Source: Betaproteobacteria bacterium (GTDB lineage: Bacteria; Pseudomonadota; Gammaproteobacteria; Burkholderiales; SG8-41). From it: a stretch of DNA of 43,659 nucleotides. The stretch spans positions 1-43,659 of the forward strand of contig JANYDM010000046.1 of NCBI GenBank assembly GCA_025363575.1, given 5' to 3'. Shown here one piece after another: positions 8,385 to 17,833 of this stretch. The stretch's first letter is position 1; each line of letters starts with the position of its first letter. The notes under the pieces are model-generated. The model saw only the letters and a program-made list of their open reading frames with translations, searched no databases and was not told the origin of the DNA. The translations under genes were made by a program, and so were the position numbers.

Positions 8385-9362
8385 ATGAAGATTTCGTGCT
8401 CGCTGAAACTCGCCGCGCTCGTCGCAGCATGCGCATGCTGTAGCGCGCCTGTTTTCGCGCAGGACTATCCCAACAAGCCCATCCGCCTGATAGTGCCTTT
8501 CGCCGCTGGCGGCGGCTCCGACTTTGTCGGTCGCTTGATCGGCCAGAAATTAACCGACCAGATGGGACAGACGGTGGTCGTCGACAACCGCCCGGGTGCG
8601 GCATCGCTCGTCGGCACCCAGATCGCCGCAACCGCCGCCCCCGACGGCTATACGCTGCTGCTGGCGGATTCCGGGCTCACCATCAATATCGCGTTCTTCA
8701 AGGACCCGAAGTACGATGCTTTGAAAAGCTTCGACCCGGTCTCGGTCGTCGCGGAAGCGCCGTACATCCTGGTCGTTAATCCGGGCCTGCCGTACTCCGC
8801 CAGCCTCAAGGATTTTGTCGCGGCAGCGAAAGCGCAACCCGGCAAGCTCGCGATCGGTTCGGCCGGCAGCGGTAGCGGCACGCACATGACCGGCGAGCTT
8901 TTTCGCCTGCGCGCCGGCATCAGCATGATTCACGTGCCCTACAAGAGCGTCGGTCCTGCGATGTCTGATGTGGTGGCCGGGCAGATTCAATCGACGATCA
9001 CGACGCCCGCAGTCTCGCTGCCGCTGGTTAAAGCCGGGCGGCTGAAGATCCTTGCAGCGGCGGTGCCCAGGCGCAGCAAATCGCTGCCCGACGTGCCAAC
9101 TTTTGCCGAGGGCGGCGTGCCCGACGTCTACGTGAGCAACTGGTACAGCATCATCACGGTTGGCGGCACGCCGAAGCCGGTGATCAAGCGCCTCAACGAC
9201 GAAATCCAGCGCGCGCTCGCCGCGCCGGAAATGGCCGAACGTCTCGCCGTCAGCGGGCTCGAGCCCGCGGGCAATACGCCCGAGCAGTTCCGCAAGAAAA
9301 TCGAAGAAGAGCTGCAACGCTGGTCGCGCGTGATCAAGGACGCGGGGATCAGGCAGGAGTAA
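8385..9362 (+). CDS. Bug/TctC-family periplasmic solute-binding protein
   Basis: A 325-residue protein with signal peptide ending PVFAQ, then YPNKPIRLIVPFAAGGG, GQTVVVDNRPGAAS, DGYTLLLAD and HVPYKSV. GGAGG lies about 15 bases before the ATG, slightly far. It sits 51 bases after the preceding Bug gene and 66 bases before the next, so the three may be co-transcribed, although they differ enough in sequence to bind different ligands. No TctA or TctB gene is nearby. Confidence 0.95.
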   Translation: MKISCSLKLAALVAACACCSAPVFAQDYPNKPIRLIVPFAAGGGSDFVGRLIGQKLTDQMGQTVVVDNRPGAASLVGTQIAATAAPDGYTLLLADSGLTINIAFFKDPKYDALKSFDPVSVVAEAPYILVVNPGLPYSASLKDFVAAAKAQPGKLAIGSAGSGSGTHMTGELFRLRAGISMIHVPYKSVGPAMSDVVAGQIQSTITTPAVSLPLVKAGRLKILAAAVPRRSKSLPDVPTFAEGGVPDVYVSNWYSIITVGGTPKPVIKRLNDEIQRALAAPEMAERLAVSGLEPAGNTPEQFRKKIEEELQRWSRVIKDAGIRQE

Positions 9363-9372
9363 GTGGATTGAC

Positions 9373-9393
9373 CCGCAGATGAACGCGGATAAA
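9373..9393. repeat. Single arm of the CAGATAAACGCAG-type repeat
   Basis: CCGCAGATGAACGCGGATAAA just after the stop of the Bug gene ending at 9362 matches the arms of the elements at 3095-3230 and 10424-10524. No clear partner arm is visible, so it looks like a degenerate or solitary copy. Confidence 0.6.
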
Positions 9394-9428
9394 ATCCCCG
9401 CGTGCTGATTGCAGTTGTATTCAATTAA

Positions 9429-10391
9429 ATGAGATCGATGAAAAAAAATTCAGCATTCCTGGTGTTGCTCCCTTTGGTTACTGCGGCAATCGCTGCCGAT
9501 TACCCTGCGCGGCCCATCCGCATGCTGGCGGGCTTCTCAGCGGGCGGCGGTTCCGATCTCGCGGCGCGCACTGTTGCCGCGAAAATGACCGAGATACTCG
9601 GCCAGAGCGTCGTCGTCGACAACCGCACGGGCGCGACCGGCGCCATCGCCGCGGAGATGCTTGCCAAAGCGCCGCCCGACGGCTATACGCTGATGATGCT
9701 TGCCGTCGCGCAGCTGTCTGCAACCGCATTCGACGACAAAATGCCGTTCGACGTCGTGCGCGATTTTGCCGGGGTGAGTCTTGTTTCGCGCAATCCGTAC
9801 GTCGTGGCGGTGACGCCCAACTTGCCCGCGCGTACTGTGCGTGAGTTCATCGATCTTGCGAAAGCGCAGCCGGGCAAACTTCTTTACGGCTCGACGGGTA
9901 TCGGCGGCTCGAACCACCTGGTGACCGAAGTGTTCTGCTCGGCCGCGGGTATCAAGATGACGCATATACCGTACAAAGGGCCGCCGCAGGCGCTCGCTGA
10001 TGCCGCGGCCGGGCAGGTGCAGGTCGTCTTCGCGAGCATTACGTCAGGCATGCCGCTCGCACGTGCCGGTAAAGTGCGCGCGCTGGCAGTCACGTCGCTC
10101 AAGCGTTCGCAGGCTGCGCCTGAAGTGCCGGCGATAGCGGAGACGCTTCCCGGCTACGAAACGATAGGCTGGTACGGCGTGGTCGCGCCGAAAGCGACAC
10201 CGCGCGCGCTCGTGCAGAAGTTAAGCGAAGTGATCGCCCGGGGATTGAAACCGCAGGATGTCCGCGAGCGGCTCGCCGCCGACGGCTCAGAAGCAGTAGG
10301 CAGCACGCCAGCCGAGCTGGACCGCCATATGGCGGCCGAAGTCGCGCGCTTCAGAAAAGTAATACGTGATGCCGGAATTCGACGCGAATAG
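9429..10391 (+). CDS. Bug/TctC-family periplasmic solute-binding protein
   Basis: A 320-residue protein with a short signal peptide (ending AAIAA), then YPARPIRMLAGFSAGGG, GQSVVVDNRTGATG, DGYTLMM and HIPYKGPP. The start could be 9429 or the in-frame ATG at 9438; neither has a strong ribosome site. It is the third of three tandem Bug genes and is convergent with the Bug gene on the other strand; the gap between them holds an inverted repeat. Ligand unknown. Confidence 0.93.
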   Translation: MRSMKKNSAFLVLLPLVTAAIAADYPARPIRMLAGFSAGGGSDLAARTVAAKMTEILGQSVVVDNRTGATGAIAAEMLAKAPPDGYTLMMLAVAQLSATAFDDKMPFDVVRDFAGVSLVSRNPYVVAVTPNLPARTVREFIDLAKAQPGKLLYGSTGIGGSNHLVTEVFCSAAGIKMTHIPYKGPPQALADAAAGQVQVVFASITSGMPLARAGKVRALAVTSLKRSQAAPEVPAIAETLPGYETIGWYGVVAPKATPRALVQKLSEVIARGLKPQDVRERLAADGSEAVGSTPAELDRHMAAEVARFRKVIRDAGIRRE

Positions 10392-10423
10392 TAGCTGGCA
10401 GCGGCCTTAAAAGCAGTTTGTAG

Positions 10424-10524
10424 CCGCAGATACACGCAGATGAACGCAGATAAATTCAAAAGATTTATCGTCTGTAGAAGTCATCCTTGGCCTTTCATCT
10501 GCGTTTATCGGCGTTTATCTGCGG
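10424..10524. repeat. Inverted CAGATAAACGCAG-type repeat between convergent genes, possible two-way terminator
   Basis: The left arm at 10424-10454 contains CCGCAGATACACGCAGATGA continuing into ACGCAGATAAA. The right arm at 10495-10524 is nearly its reverse complement (ending TTTATCTGCGG). The spacer is about 40 bases. The element lies exactly between the stops of two convergent Bug genes (10391 and 10546), so as RNA it would form a long hairpin from either side. There is no strong U tract, so the terminator role is inference; the repeat itself is plain. Confidence 0.8.
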
Positions 10525-10545
10525 CCGATTTCGTTTTTGCATCTT

Positions 10546-11523
10546 CTAGTCCGCCTTGATATTCACTTCCTGGATGACCTTGCGCCACTTAGCAATGTCG
10601 CTTTTGACCTGAGCGGCAAATTCCTGCGGAGAGTTGGCGACTGGATCGAGGCCGATCCCGGCGAGGCGTTCGCGCACATCGGCCCGCGCCAGAGCACGGG
10701 TAATCTCTTTATGCAGGCGCGCGAAGACGGGCTTCGGCATGCCGGCGGGCACGAACAAACCCTGGAACGTGTCGCCCGTCAAACCTGCAATGCCGAGCTC
10801 GCCCATAGCCGGCACGTCGGGCAGCACAGCGGTCCGCTGGTCTGCGGTAACCGCAAGGCCGCGCAATTGTCCCGCCTTCACCTGCGGTGCGAAGCTCGGC
10901 ACCGATGCGAAACCGATCGGCACCTGTCCCGAGACCATCGCCTGCAACTCCGGCCCCGCACCGTTGAACGGGATGTGATTGAGATCAAGCTTGAACGCGA
11001 GGCGGAACATTTCCCCCGACAGATGCGGCGTGGTGCCGGTGCCGGTCGATGCGTAATTGTGCTTGCCGGGCTGCACACGCACGAGATCGATCAGCTCCTT
11101 GACGCTTTTCGCCGGGAACGACGGATGCACGGCGAGTATGTTCGGTGAACTGCCGACGCATGTGAGCGGCTGAAAATCGCGGAATGGATCGTACGGCGCT
11201 TTTGCATAGAGCGACGGGTTCACGGCGAACGCCGAACTCGCAACCAGCAACGTGTAGCCGTCGGGTTGCGATTTCGCGGCGAGCCCGATGCCGATGTTGG
11301 CTCCGGCGCCCGGGCGGTTATCGACGACCACTGTTTGTCCCATGCTTTCGGCGAGCTTCTGCGCGAGAAGGCGCCCGACGACATCGGACGCGCCGCCGGG
11401 CGCGAACGGCACGATGATGCGCAGCGGATGCGATGGATAAGGCTGCGCGTCAGCTGACAGCGGCAATGCCGCGGTCGTCGACACGACGGCGATAGACATC
11501 ACGCAATTGCCGAACGATTTCAT
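10546..11523 (-). CDS. Bug/TctC-family periplasmic solute-binding protein
   Basis: A 325-residue protein starting at 11523 behind an excellent GGAGGAGC ribosome site. Signal peptide ending SADAQ is followed by YPSHPLRIIVPFAPGGASD, GQTVVVDNRPGAGA, DGYTLLVAS and the HIPFNGAGPE variant of the usual HVPYKG. It is divergent from the Bug gene at 11684, so two binding-protein genes share one 160-base control region. Ligand unknown. Confidence 0.95.
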   Translation of the reverse strand: MKSFGNCVMSIAVVSTTAALPLSADAQPYPSHPLRIIVPFAPGGASDVVGRLLAQKLAESMGQTVVVDNRPGAGANIGIGLAAKSQPDGYTLLVASSAFAVNPSLYAKAPYDPFRDFQPLTCVGSSPNILAVHPSFPAKSVKELIDLVRVQPGKHNYASTGTGTTPHLSGEMFRLAFKLDLNHIPFNGAGPELQAMVSGQVPIGFASVPSFAPQVKAGQLRGLAVTADQRTAVLPDVPAMGELGIAGLTGDTFQGLFVPAGMPKPVFARLHKEITRALARADVRERLAGIGLDPVANSPQEFAAQVKSDIAKWRKVIQEVNIKAD

Positions 11524-11683
11524 AAGCGCTCCTCCAGGCTGCGGGTTTGCCCCGTCGAGTTATCGCAATCATAGCAATGCTGGAGAGGTCGCGCGCTTTT
11601 GCGGCAGCGATCGCTTACCTAACTATGTCATGATAGAGAATGAGCCGCGGGTTGCGACCGGTTGCACGCCGGCAGGAGAAAAT

Positions 11684-12679
11684 ATGCATCTGCTTAATAC
11701 AGAACGCGCCGATCGCGCGCTGTTCTCGGTCGCCGCGCTGCTGCTGGCAGCGGGCATAGCCGCTGATTGCGCGGCGCAGCAACCCTATCCCAATGGCCCG
11801 ATCCGCATGGTTGTCCCTTTCACGCCCGGCAGCGCGAGCGACATCCTCGCTCGTCTAATACAACCCAAGCTGCTCGAGAGCTGGAGCCAGCAGATTGTCG
11901 TCGATAACCGGCCAAGCGCCGGCGGCACGGTGGCCGGCAGCATAGTCGCGACAGCGGTGCCCGACGGTTACACGCTGATGCTGACGTCCTCGGGTTTCGC
12001 GGGGAGCGCGGCTTTATACGACAGGCTCCCATACGATTCGGTGAAAGATTTTTCCGGTGTCACACAAGTGGTGAGCACTCCGCTGGTGTTGGTCGTCGCA
12101 CCCGGCCTCGGCGCAAGATCGACGAAAGAATTGATCGCGCTGGCCCGGCAAAAACCCGGGCAGTTCAATTTCAGCTCCTCCGGCATCGGCAGCGGTACGC
12201 ATTACGCGGGCGAACTGTTCAAGCTCGCGGCCGGCATCAACACCGTGCACGTGCCTTACCGCGGCACCCCCGAAGCGATCAACGACGTGATCAGCGGCCG
12301 TATCCAGTTCATGGTCGCGCCGGCATTGCCCGCGATGAGCCTGGTGAAAAGCGGGCGGTTATTGGCGCTCGCGGTGACGACGAAAGAACGGCTCGCGCTG
12401 CTGCCGGATTTGCCGACGATAGCCGAAGCAGCTTTGCCGGGCTTCGAGTACGACGGCTGGTACGGCATTTTCGCGCCGTCAAAAACACCGCGCACGATAA
12501 TCAACAAAATATCGATTGAAGTCGCGCGGATTCTTAAGCTTCCTGACGTTGCCGAGAAGATACTTGCAACCGGTGCCGTGCCCAAATTTTCGACCCCGGC
12601 CGGATTCGACAAGCTCGTGCGCGGCGAAATCGTCATGCGCGGCAAAGTGTTCAAGGCAGCGGGCGCGAAGCCGGATTAG
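11684..12679 (+). CDS. Bug/TctC-family periplasmic solute-binding protein
   Basis: A 331-residue protein starting at 11684 behind GGCAGGAGAAAAT; the frame is open back to 11507 but that part lacks a ribosome site and precedes the signal peptide. After a leader ending ADCAAQ come YPNGPIRMVVPFTPGSASD (GS replaces the usual GG), VVDNRPSAGGTVAG, DGYTLMLTS and HVPYRGTPE. It is the last Bug gene before the respiratory island and is separated from ccoI by 124 bases carrying an FNR box. Ligand unknown. Confidence 0.94.
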   Translation: MHLLNTERADRALFSVAALLLAAGIAADCAAQQPYPNGPIRMVVPFTPGSASDILARLIQPKLLESWSQQIVVDNRPSAGGTVAGSIVATAVPDGYTLMLTSSGFAGSAALYDRLPYDSVKDFSGVTQVVSTPLVLVVAPGLGARSTKELIALARQKPGQFNFSSSGIGSGTHYAGELFKLAAGINTVHVPYRGTPEAINDVISGRIQFMVAPALPAMSLVKSGRLLALAVTTKERLALLPDLPTIAEAALPGFEYDGWYGIFAPSKTPRTIINKISIEVARILKLPDVAEKILATGAVPKFSTPAGFDKLVRGEIVMRGKVFKAAGAKPD

Positions 12680-12737
12680 CCACAAGCGGAATCCAGGCCG
12701 AAGTAGCGGGAAAATCGAAAAAGATGCGGCGCTTGCT

Positions 12738-12751
12738 TTGATCTGCATCAA
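12738..12751 (+). promoter_or_regulatory. FNR box and class II promoter of ccoI-ccoS
   Basis: TTGATCTGCATCAA is a perfect match to the FNR/ANR consensus TTGAT-N4-ATCAA. If centred at -41.5, the -10 element should fall at 12774-12779, where TATCGT is found. The ccoI start is 52 bases downstream. A four-cysteine FNR gene is encoded in this window at 28647-29393. Confidence 0.88.
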
Positions 12752-12803
12752 GCCCCCCGCCGGTGCCTGCCCTTATCGTACTCGTCAGTATCCGTAGCTA
12801 CGA

Positions 12804-15326
12804 ATGGGCAGGTGGGTGGACACAATTTCAGACGTTTACAAGTCCTATGTGCAATGTTTTCACTGCGGCCTGCCTGCGCCGCTTGCCGTGGTGTATGCGG
12901 TTTCAGTCGACGGCATTCCACGCCCGATGTGTTGCGCCGGCTGCCAGGCAGTCGCGCAGACCATAGTCGACAACGGACTGACTTCCTATTATCGCAATCG
13001 AAGCGCACTGCCGCGGCGCGAGGACGGCGCGCCGCAGATGGTGCGTGAGTTGGCTGCCTACAATATCCCCGAGGTCGAAAGCGCGTCGACATGCGATGTC
13101 GGCGGCGACGGGCGCGAAGCTGCGCTAATGCTCGAAGGCATTACCTGCGCGGCCTGCGTATGGCTGATCGAGCAGCGGATCGCGCGCTTGCCGGGCGTAA
13201 CGGGTGTCGAAATCAATTATGCAACCCACCGCGCGCTGGTGCGCTGGGACGCGCGCCGCACGCGGCTCGGCACGATACTCGAAGCGGTGGCCGCACTCGG
13301 CTACCGCGCGTATCCGTACGATCGATCGCGAGCGGAGCAGGGCCGGCGTAGCGAGCGCGATCGCGCGCTGTGGCGGCTGTTCGTCGCCGGCTTCGGCATG
13401 ATGCAGGTCATGATGTATCTGGTGCCAGTGTACGTGACGCGCGGCGAGATGACGCCGGATATCGAACAGCTGATGCGCATCGCAAGCCTGCTGCTCACGC
13501 TACCGGTGGTGCTCTACGCGGCGGCGCCGTTTTTTCGCGGCGTATGGCGCGATTTGCGCGCGCGCCAGCCCGGTATGGACGTGCCGGTCGCGCTGGGCAT
13601 AGGCGTGGCGTTCGCAGCAAGCGTTGTCGGGACAGTGACCGGCCGCGGCGAAGTCTATTTCGATTCGATTACGATGTTCGTATTCCTGCTGCTGGCGGCG
13701 CGCTTTCTTGAAATGACGGCGCGCGCCAAAGCGGTGACGGCCCAGGAAGAACTCGCGCGGCAGTTACCGGCGGTGGCCGAGCGGCTGGTGGATTGGCCGG
13801 CCAGGGAGCAGACGGAGACTGTCGCTGCTGCTGGTCTACGCAGGGGCGACCACGTGCGCGTTTGTTCCGGCGCAGCGGTGCCCGCGGACGGCAAACTGGT
13901 GGCAGGGGAAAGCGAGCTCGACGAGCGGCTGCTGACGGGCGAATCGCGCCCGCGTCCGAGACGCGGCGGCGACGATCTGATCGGTGGCTCATTCAATGTC
14001 GGCAACCCGTTCATCATGCGCATCACGCACGTCGGCGCCGATACCGTGGTCGCCGGCATACTGCGCCTGCTCGAGCGTGCAGGCGCCGAGCGGCCGCGTA
14101 TATCGCGCAACGCGGACTGCATCGCCCGCTATTTCGTGCTGGCATTGCTGTTGATCGCCGCCGGCGTCGGTTTGACATGGTACGCAATCGATCCCGCGCG
14201 CGCTTTGTGGATCACAATTGCGGTGCTGGTCGTGAGTTGCCCTTGTGCGTTATCGCTCGCCACGCCGGCCGTGCTGGCTGCCGCCACCAGCGCGTTGCAT
14301 GCACAAGGCGTGCTCGTCACGCGCGTGGACGCCATAGAGAATCTTGCGCGCGCCACGCATTTCGTGTTCGACAAAACCGGTACGCTGACCACCGGCGACA
14401 TGCGGCTGGTGGAAGTCGTCGAACTCGCGGACGGCCGCAAGCGGCGCACGCGCGACGAGCGCCTCGCGCTTGCCGCCGCGCTCGAACGCGGATTCGGCCA
14501 TCCAATCGCGCGCGCGCTGTTGGCTGCGGCGCCTGCGGCCAGCGCGCACTGCGTGCTTGAATGCAAGACCGTTCCCGGCGCGGGCGTCGAAGCTATATTG
14601 AACGGTGTGCGCCTGCGGATTGGCTGCGCGCAGTTCGTTGCGGCGCTCAGCGCATGTGCTCTGCCGCCGGAACTCACTTTGGTCGCGGACGATACCGTGG
14701 TCGTGGCGCTCGGCGATGATGACGGCTTTATGGCTTTGTTCACTTTCGTCGATCCGCTGCGTGCGCAGGCGCGTGCGGTGGTCGGTGCGCTATCGGGCAT
14801 GGGCAGGCACGTGCATCTGCTGTCGGGCGATCGTCCCGGCATCGTGAGCCATGTTGCGCGCGAACTCGGTATTCCCGCTTACCTCGGCGGCGCTGCGCCT
14901 GACGACAAGGTTGCCTATGTGCGACGACTGCAGCAGAACGGCGCAGTGGTGGCGATGATAGGCGACGGGGTCAACGACGCGGCGGGATTGGCGGCCGCCC
15001 ACGTTTCGCTCGCGATGGGAGGCGGCGCCGCAATCGCATGCGGCAACAGCGACGTGGTCCTCCTGTCGGGCGGCCTCGATACGATGCTCGCGGCGGTGAG
15101 CGTGGCGGAATCCGCCGCGCGCGTCGTGCGCCAGAATCTGACGTGGGCATTTGTCTATAACCTCGCAGCGGTGCCGCTCGCCGCCTGCGGTTATATCTCG
15201 CCGCTTCTCGCCGGCGTCGGCATGGCCGCGAGCTCCATGCTGGTGGTTGCGAATGCGCTGCGCTTGCTGCGGCGTCAGCCGCGGCCCGCGCTGCTGCGCA
15301 CGCAGACGTTGGCGCCTTCGAGCTAG
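12804..15326 (+). CDS. ccoI: Cu+-type P1B ATPase for cbb3 oxidase assembly (CcoI/FixI)
   Basis: An 840-residue membrane ATPase. The N terminus has a metal-binding stretch (Cys18-x2-Cys21 and CCAGC at 43-47), then a heavy-metal-associated domain with GITCAACVW (Cys115, Cys118). The membrane metal site is SCPC about residue 480 (VVSCPCALSLATP), the phosphorylated Asp is 523 in DKTGTLTTG, followed by FGHPIARALL and GDGVNDA. CcoI exports copper to the periplasmic face for insertion into CcoN. The extra N-terminal cysteine domain and adjacent ccoS distinguish it from the detoxifying CopA. Here it heads its own FNR-controlled transcript upstream of ccoN rather than following ccoH. Confidence 0.95.
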   Translation: MGRWVDTISDVYKSYVQCFHCGLPAPLAVVYAVSVDGIPRPMCCAGCQAVAQTIVDNGLTSYYRNRSALPRREDGAPQMVRELAAYNIPEVESASTCDVGGDGREAALMLEGITCAACVWLIEQRIARLPGVTGVEINYATHRALVRWDARRTRLGTILEAVAALGYRAYPYDRSRAEQGRRSERDRALWRLFVAGFGMMQVMMYLVPVYVTRGEMTPDIEQLMRIASLLLTLPVVLYAAAPFFRGVWRDLRARQPGMDVPVALGIGVAFAASVVGTVTGRGEVYFDSITMFVFLLLAARFLEMTARAKAVTAQEELARQLPAVAERLVDWPAREQTETVAAAGLRRGDHVRVCSGAAVPADGKLVAGESELDERLLTGESRPRPRRGGDDLIGGSFNVGNPFIMRITHVGADTVVAGILRLLERAGAERPRISRNADCIARYFVLALLLIAAGVGLTWYAIDPARALWITIAVLVVSCPCALSLATPAVLAAATSALHAQGVLVTRVDAIENLARATHFVFDKTGTLTTGDMRLVEVVELADGRKRRTRDERLALAAALERGFGHPIARALLAAAPAASAHCVLECKTVPGAGVEAILNGVRLRIGCAQFVAALSACALPPELTLVADDTVVVALGDDDGFMALFTFVDPLRAQARAVVGALSGMGRHVHLLSGDRPGIVSHVARELGIPAYLGGAAPDDKVAYVRRLQQNGAVVAMIGDGVNDAAGLAAAHVSLAMGGGAAIACGNSDVVLLSGGLDTMLAAVSVAESAARVVRQNLTWAFVYNLAAVPLAACGYISPLLAGVGMAASSMLVVANALRLLRRQPRPALLRTQTLAPSS

Positions 15327-15332
15327 GCGCGC

Positions 15333-15488
15333 ATGGATATCGTTTACCTGCTCGTGCCCGTGAGTCTCGTCCTCGCGTTTCTGATTGGCGCTGTATTCTG
15401 GTGGGCATTGGGGAGCGGCCAGTTCGACGATCTCGAAGGCCCCGCCCATCGCATCCTGATGGATGAAGACCAATCCGCCGACAAATGA
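15333..15488 (+). CDS. ccoS: cbb3 oxidase maturation protein CcoS
   Basis: A 51-residue single-span membrane protein, MDIVYLLVPVSLVLAFLIGA at the N terminus, then FWWALGSGQFDDLEGPAHRI, the near-invariant CcoS signature. It starts 6 bases after the ccoI stop. CcoS is required for incorporation of heme and copper into the CcoN subunit. It is a normal full-length copy; it is too short for many gene callers. Confidence 0.95.
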   Translation: MDIVYLLVPVSLVLAFLIGAVFWWALGSGQFDDLEGPAHRILMDEDQSADK

Positions 15489-15518
15489 GGGCGGTTCCCA
15501 CGGACGATTGACGCCCGG

Positions 15519-15532
15519 TTGACTTAGATCAA
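15519..15532 (+). promoter_or_regulatory. FNR box and class II promoter of ccoNOQP
   Basis: TTGACTTAGATCAA fits TTGAT-N4-ATCAA with one change. Centred at -41.5, the -10 element is expected at 15555-15560, where TACCAT is found, putting transcription start near 15567 and the ribosome site GAGGA at 15576-15580 just after it. This gives the oxidase structural genes their own low-oxygen promoter, separate from that of ccoI. Confidence 0.87.
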
Positions 15533-15590
15533 AAGGGACTGCCGCGCAGCGTTTTACCATTCACTCATATTATTCGAGGAACGGTTGTCG

Positions 15591-17018
15591 ATGAGTGAGC
15601 AGGGCGCATACAACTACCGTGTCGTGCGGCAGTTCTCGATCATGACGGTGGTGTGGGGCGTGGTCGGCATGCTGGTCGGCGTGATCATTGCCGCCCAGCT
15701 GGCGTGGCCCGAGCTCAACGTGGGGCCGTGGTTTTCGTACGGCCGCCTGCGTCCGCTGCACACCAACGCGGTGATTTTCGCGTTCGGCGGCTGCGCGCTG
15801 TTCGCGACATCCTATTACGTCGTGCAGCGCACCTGCCATGCGCGACTGTTCTGCGCGCCGCTGGCGGCATTCACGTTCTGGGGCTGGCAGGTAGTGATTG
15901 TGCTTGCTGCGATCACCTTGCCGCTCGGCTACACCAGCGGCAAGGAATACGCTGAACTCGAGTGGCCGATCGACATCCTCATTACGCTGGTGTGGGTTTC
16001 CTACGCGGTGGTGTTTTTCGGCACGATTGCGCGACGCCGCATCAAGCATATCTACGTCGCGAACTGGTTCTACGGTGCCTTTATTCTGACCGTCGCTTTG
16101 CTCCACCTCGTGAACAGCGCGGCGGTGCCCGCTAGTTTCTGGAAATCGTATTCGGTTTACGCCGGCGTGCAGGACGCAATGGTGCAATGGTGGTATGGCC
16201 ACAACGCGGTCGGGTTTTTCCTGACCGCCGGCTTTCTCGGCATCATGTATTACTTCATCCCGAAGCAGGTCGGGCGGCCGGTCTACTCGTACCGCCTGTC
16301 GGTCGTGCATTTCTGGGCCCTGATATTCACCTATATGTGGGCGGGCCCGCACCACCTGCACTACACGGCGCTGCCGGATTGGGCGCAGTCGATCGGCATG
16401 ATTTTTTCATTGATCCTGTTGGCCCCATCGTGGGGCGGCATGATCAACGGCATGATGACGATGTCAGGCGCGTGGCACAGGCTGCGCACCGATCCGATTT
16501 TGAAATTTCTCGTGACGTCGCTCTCGTTCTACGGCATGGCGACGTTCGAGGGGCCGATGATGTCGATCAAGACCGTGAACGCGCTTTCGCATTACACTGA
16601 CTGGACGGTCGGCCATGTGCATGCCGGCGCGCTCGGCTGGGTCGCGATGGTGTCCATCGGCGCCATGTACTACCTGATCCCGCGCCTGTTCGGCCGCGCT
16701 GAAATGTACAGCGTCAAGCTCATCGACGTGCATTTCTGGGTGTCGACGCTCGGTGTCGTGCTCTATATCTCGTCGATGTGGATAGCCGGCGTGATGCAGG
16801 GCCTGATGTGGCGCGCGGTGAATGCTGACGGCACGCTCACGTACAGCTTCGCCGAGGCGGTCAAAGCAACCTATCCGTACTACGTAATACGGCTGGCGGG
16901 CGGCCTAGTGTTCTTTGCCGGCATGCTGATCATGGCCTACAACGTCTGGAAAACCATCGCCGGCCAGCGCGCGGTCGACGACGCGCGGATACCCGTCGTC
17001 GCCGCGGCGCACGCCTGA
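15591..17018 (+). CDS. ccoN: Cytochrome cbb3 oxidase catalytic subunit CcoN
   Basis: A 475-residue heme-copper oxidase subunit I of the C type with about 12 membrane spans. Ligands visible are His57 (LHTNAVIF) for low-spin heme b, His204 (WYGHNAV) and His254/His255 (GPHHLHY) for CuB, and His342/His344 ([10 protein letters not shown]) for hemes b3 and b. The ATG at 15591 is preferred over an in-frame TTG at 15585 because GAGGA then has a 10-base spacing. It reduces O2 to water and pumps protons at very low oxygen. No residue needed for activity is missing. Confidence 0.97.
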   Translation: MSEQGAYNYRVVRQFSIMTVVWGVVGMLVGVIIAAQLAWPELNVGPWFSYGRLRPLHTNAVIFAFGGCALFATSYYVVQRTCHARLFCAPLAAFTFWGWQVVIVLAAITLPLGYTSGKEYAELEWPIDILITLVWVSYAVVFFGTIARRRIKHIYVANWFYGAFILTVALLHLVNSAAVPASFWKSYSVYAGVQDAMVQWWYGHNAVGFFLTAGFLGIMYYFIPKQVGRPVYSYRLSVVHFWALIFTYMWAGPHHLHYTALPDWAQSIGMIFSLILLAPSWGGMINGMMTMSGAWHRLRTDPILKFLVTSLSFYGMATFEGPMMSIKTVNALSHYTDWTVGHVHAGALGWVAMVSIGAMYYLIPRLFGRAEMYSVKLIDVHFWVSTLGVVLYISSMWIAGVMQGLMWRAVNADGTLTYSFAEAVKATYPYYVIRLAGGLVFFAGMLIMAYNVWKTIAGQRAVDDARIPVVAAAHA

Positions 17019-17033
17019 GCACGGAACGCGCAT

Positions 17034-17648
17034 ATGAGCACAAAGCACGACATCATCGAACAGAACTTGGGGCTGCTGATCGTCCTCGTGATCCTCGTCG
17101 TCGCGGTGGGCGGGCTCGTCGAGATCGTGCCGCTCTATTTTCAGCGCTCGACGACGGAACCGGTGGCGGGGCTTAAACCGCTGCCCGCACTCCAGCTCGA
17201 GGGCCGCGACATCTATATACGAGAGGGCTGCAACACCTGCCATTCGCAGATGATCCGGCCGTTTCGCGCCGAAACCGAGCGCTACGGCCACTATTCAGTC
17301 GCCGGTGAATTCGTCTACGACCATCCGTTCGTGTGGGGCTCCAAGCGCACCGGGCCCGATCTCGCGCGCGTCGGCGGGCGCTACTCCGACGAATGGCACC
17401 GCATACATCTGAGCAACCCGCGCGACCTCGTGCCCGAATCCAACATGCCTGCGTATGCGTGGCTCGCGCGCGTGCCGGTCGACGCCGAGGCGCTGCCGGC
17501 GAAATTGCGGGCATTGCGCAAAGTCGGCGTGCCGTACACGGACGAAGAGATTGCGGGCGCCACTGCGGCCGGCAAGAACAAGAGCGAGCAGGACGCAGTG
17601 GTCGCGTACCTGCAGGGGTTGGGTCTGGTATTGAGAAATGTGAGATGA
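17034..17648 (+). CDS. ccoO: Cytochrome cbb3 oxidase monoheme subunit CcoO
   Basis: A 204-residue membrane-anchored cytochrome c with one N-terminal span (about residues 12-36), the heme motif CNTCH (Cys66-His70) and Met138 in SNMPAYAWL as the likely distal ligand. CcoO passes electrons from CcoP to CcoN. It follows ccoN by 15 bases, and its stop overlaps the ccoQ start. Length is typical. Confidence 0.96.
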   Translation: MSTKHDIIEQNLGLLIVLVILVVAVGGLVEIVPLYFQRSTTEPVAGLKPLPALQLEGRDIYIREGCNTCHSQMIRPFRAETERYGHYSVAGEFVYDHPFVWGSKRTGPDLARVGGRYSDEWHRIHLSNPRDLVPESNMPAYAWLARVPVDAEALPAKLRALRKVGVPYTDEEIAGATAAGKNKSEQDAVVAYLQGLGLVLRNVR

Positions 17649-17833
17649 CTATGGACTACAGCACATTCGGCAGCCTGATGACCGTAGTGATGCTGGTGGT
17701 GTTTCTCGCCATCCTGGCCTGGGCGTGCAGCGGCAGACGCAGCGCACAATTCGACGCGGCGGCGCGCGTGCCGTTCGAAGAAGACGCAGAATCCCCGCAA
17801 GCGCCCGCCGGTAATCCGGAAAGACCGGCATGA
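17645..17833 (+). CDS. ccoQ: cbb3 oxidase small subunit CcoQ
   Basis: A 62-residue protein with one membrane span ([16 protein letters not shown]) followed by an acidic, proline-containing cytoplasmic tail. Its start overlaps the ccoO stop (ATGA) and its stop overlaps the ccoP start, so translation of O-Q-P is coupled. A second ATG two codons in (17651) is also possible. CcoQ stabilises the oxidase complex; position between ccoO and ccoP makes the call secure despite low sequence conservation. Confidence 0.92.
   Translation: MTMDYSTFGSLMTVVMLVVFLAILAWACSGRRSAQFDAAARVPFEEDAESPQAPAGNPERPA

Noticed and set aside
12804..15326. Copper-resistance ATPase CopA instead of CcoI
   Set aside because: The extra N-terminal cysteine domain, the adjacent ccoS and the FNR box all favour CcoI.
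15585..15590. TTG start for ccoN two codons upstream
   Set aside because: It leaves only four bases from GAGGA; the ATG at 15591 has proper spacing and gives the usual beginning.
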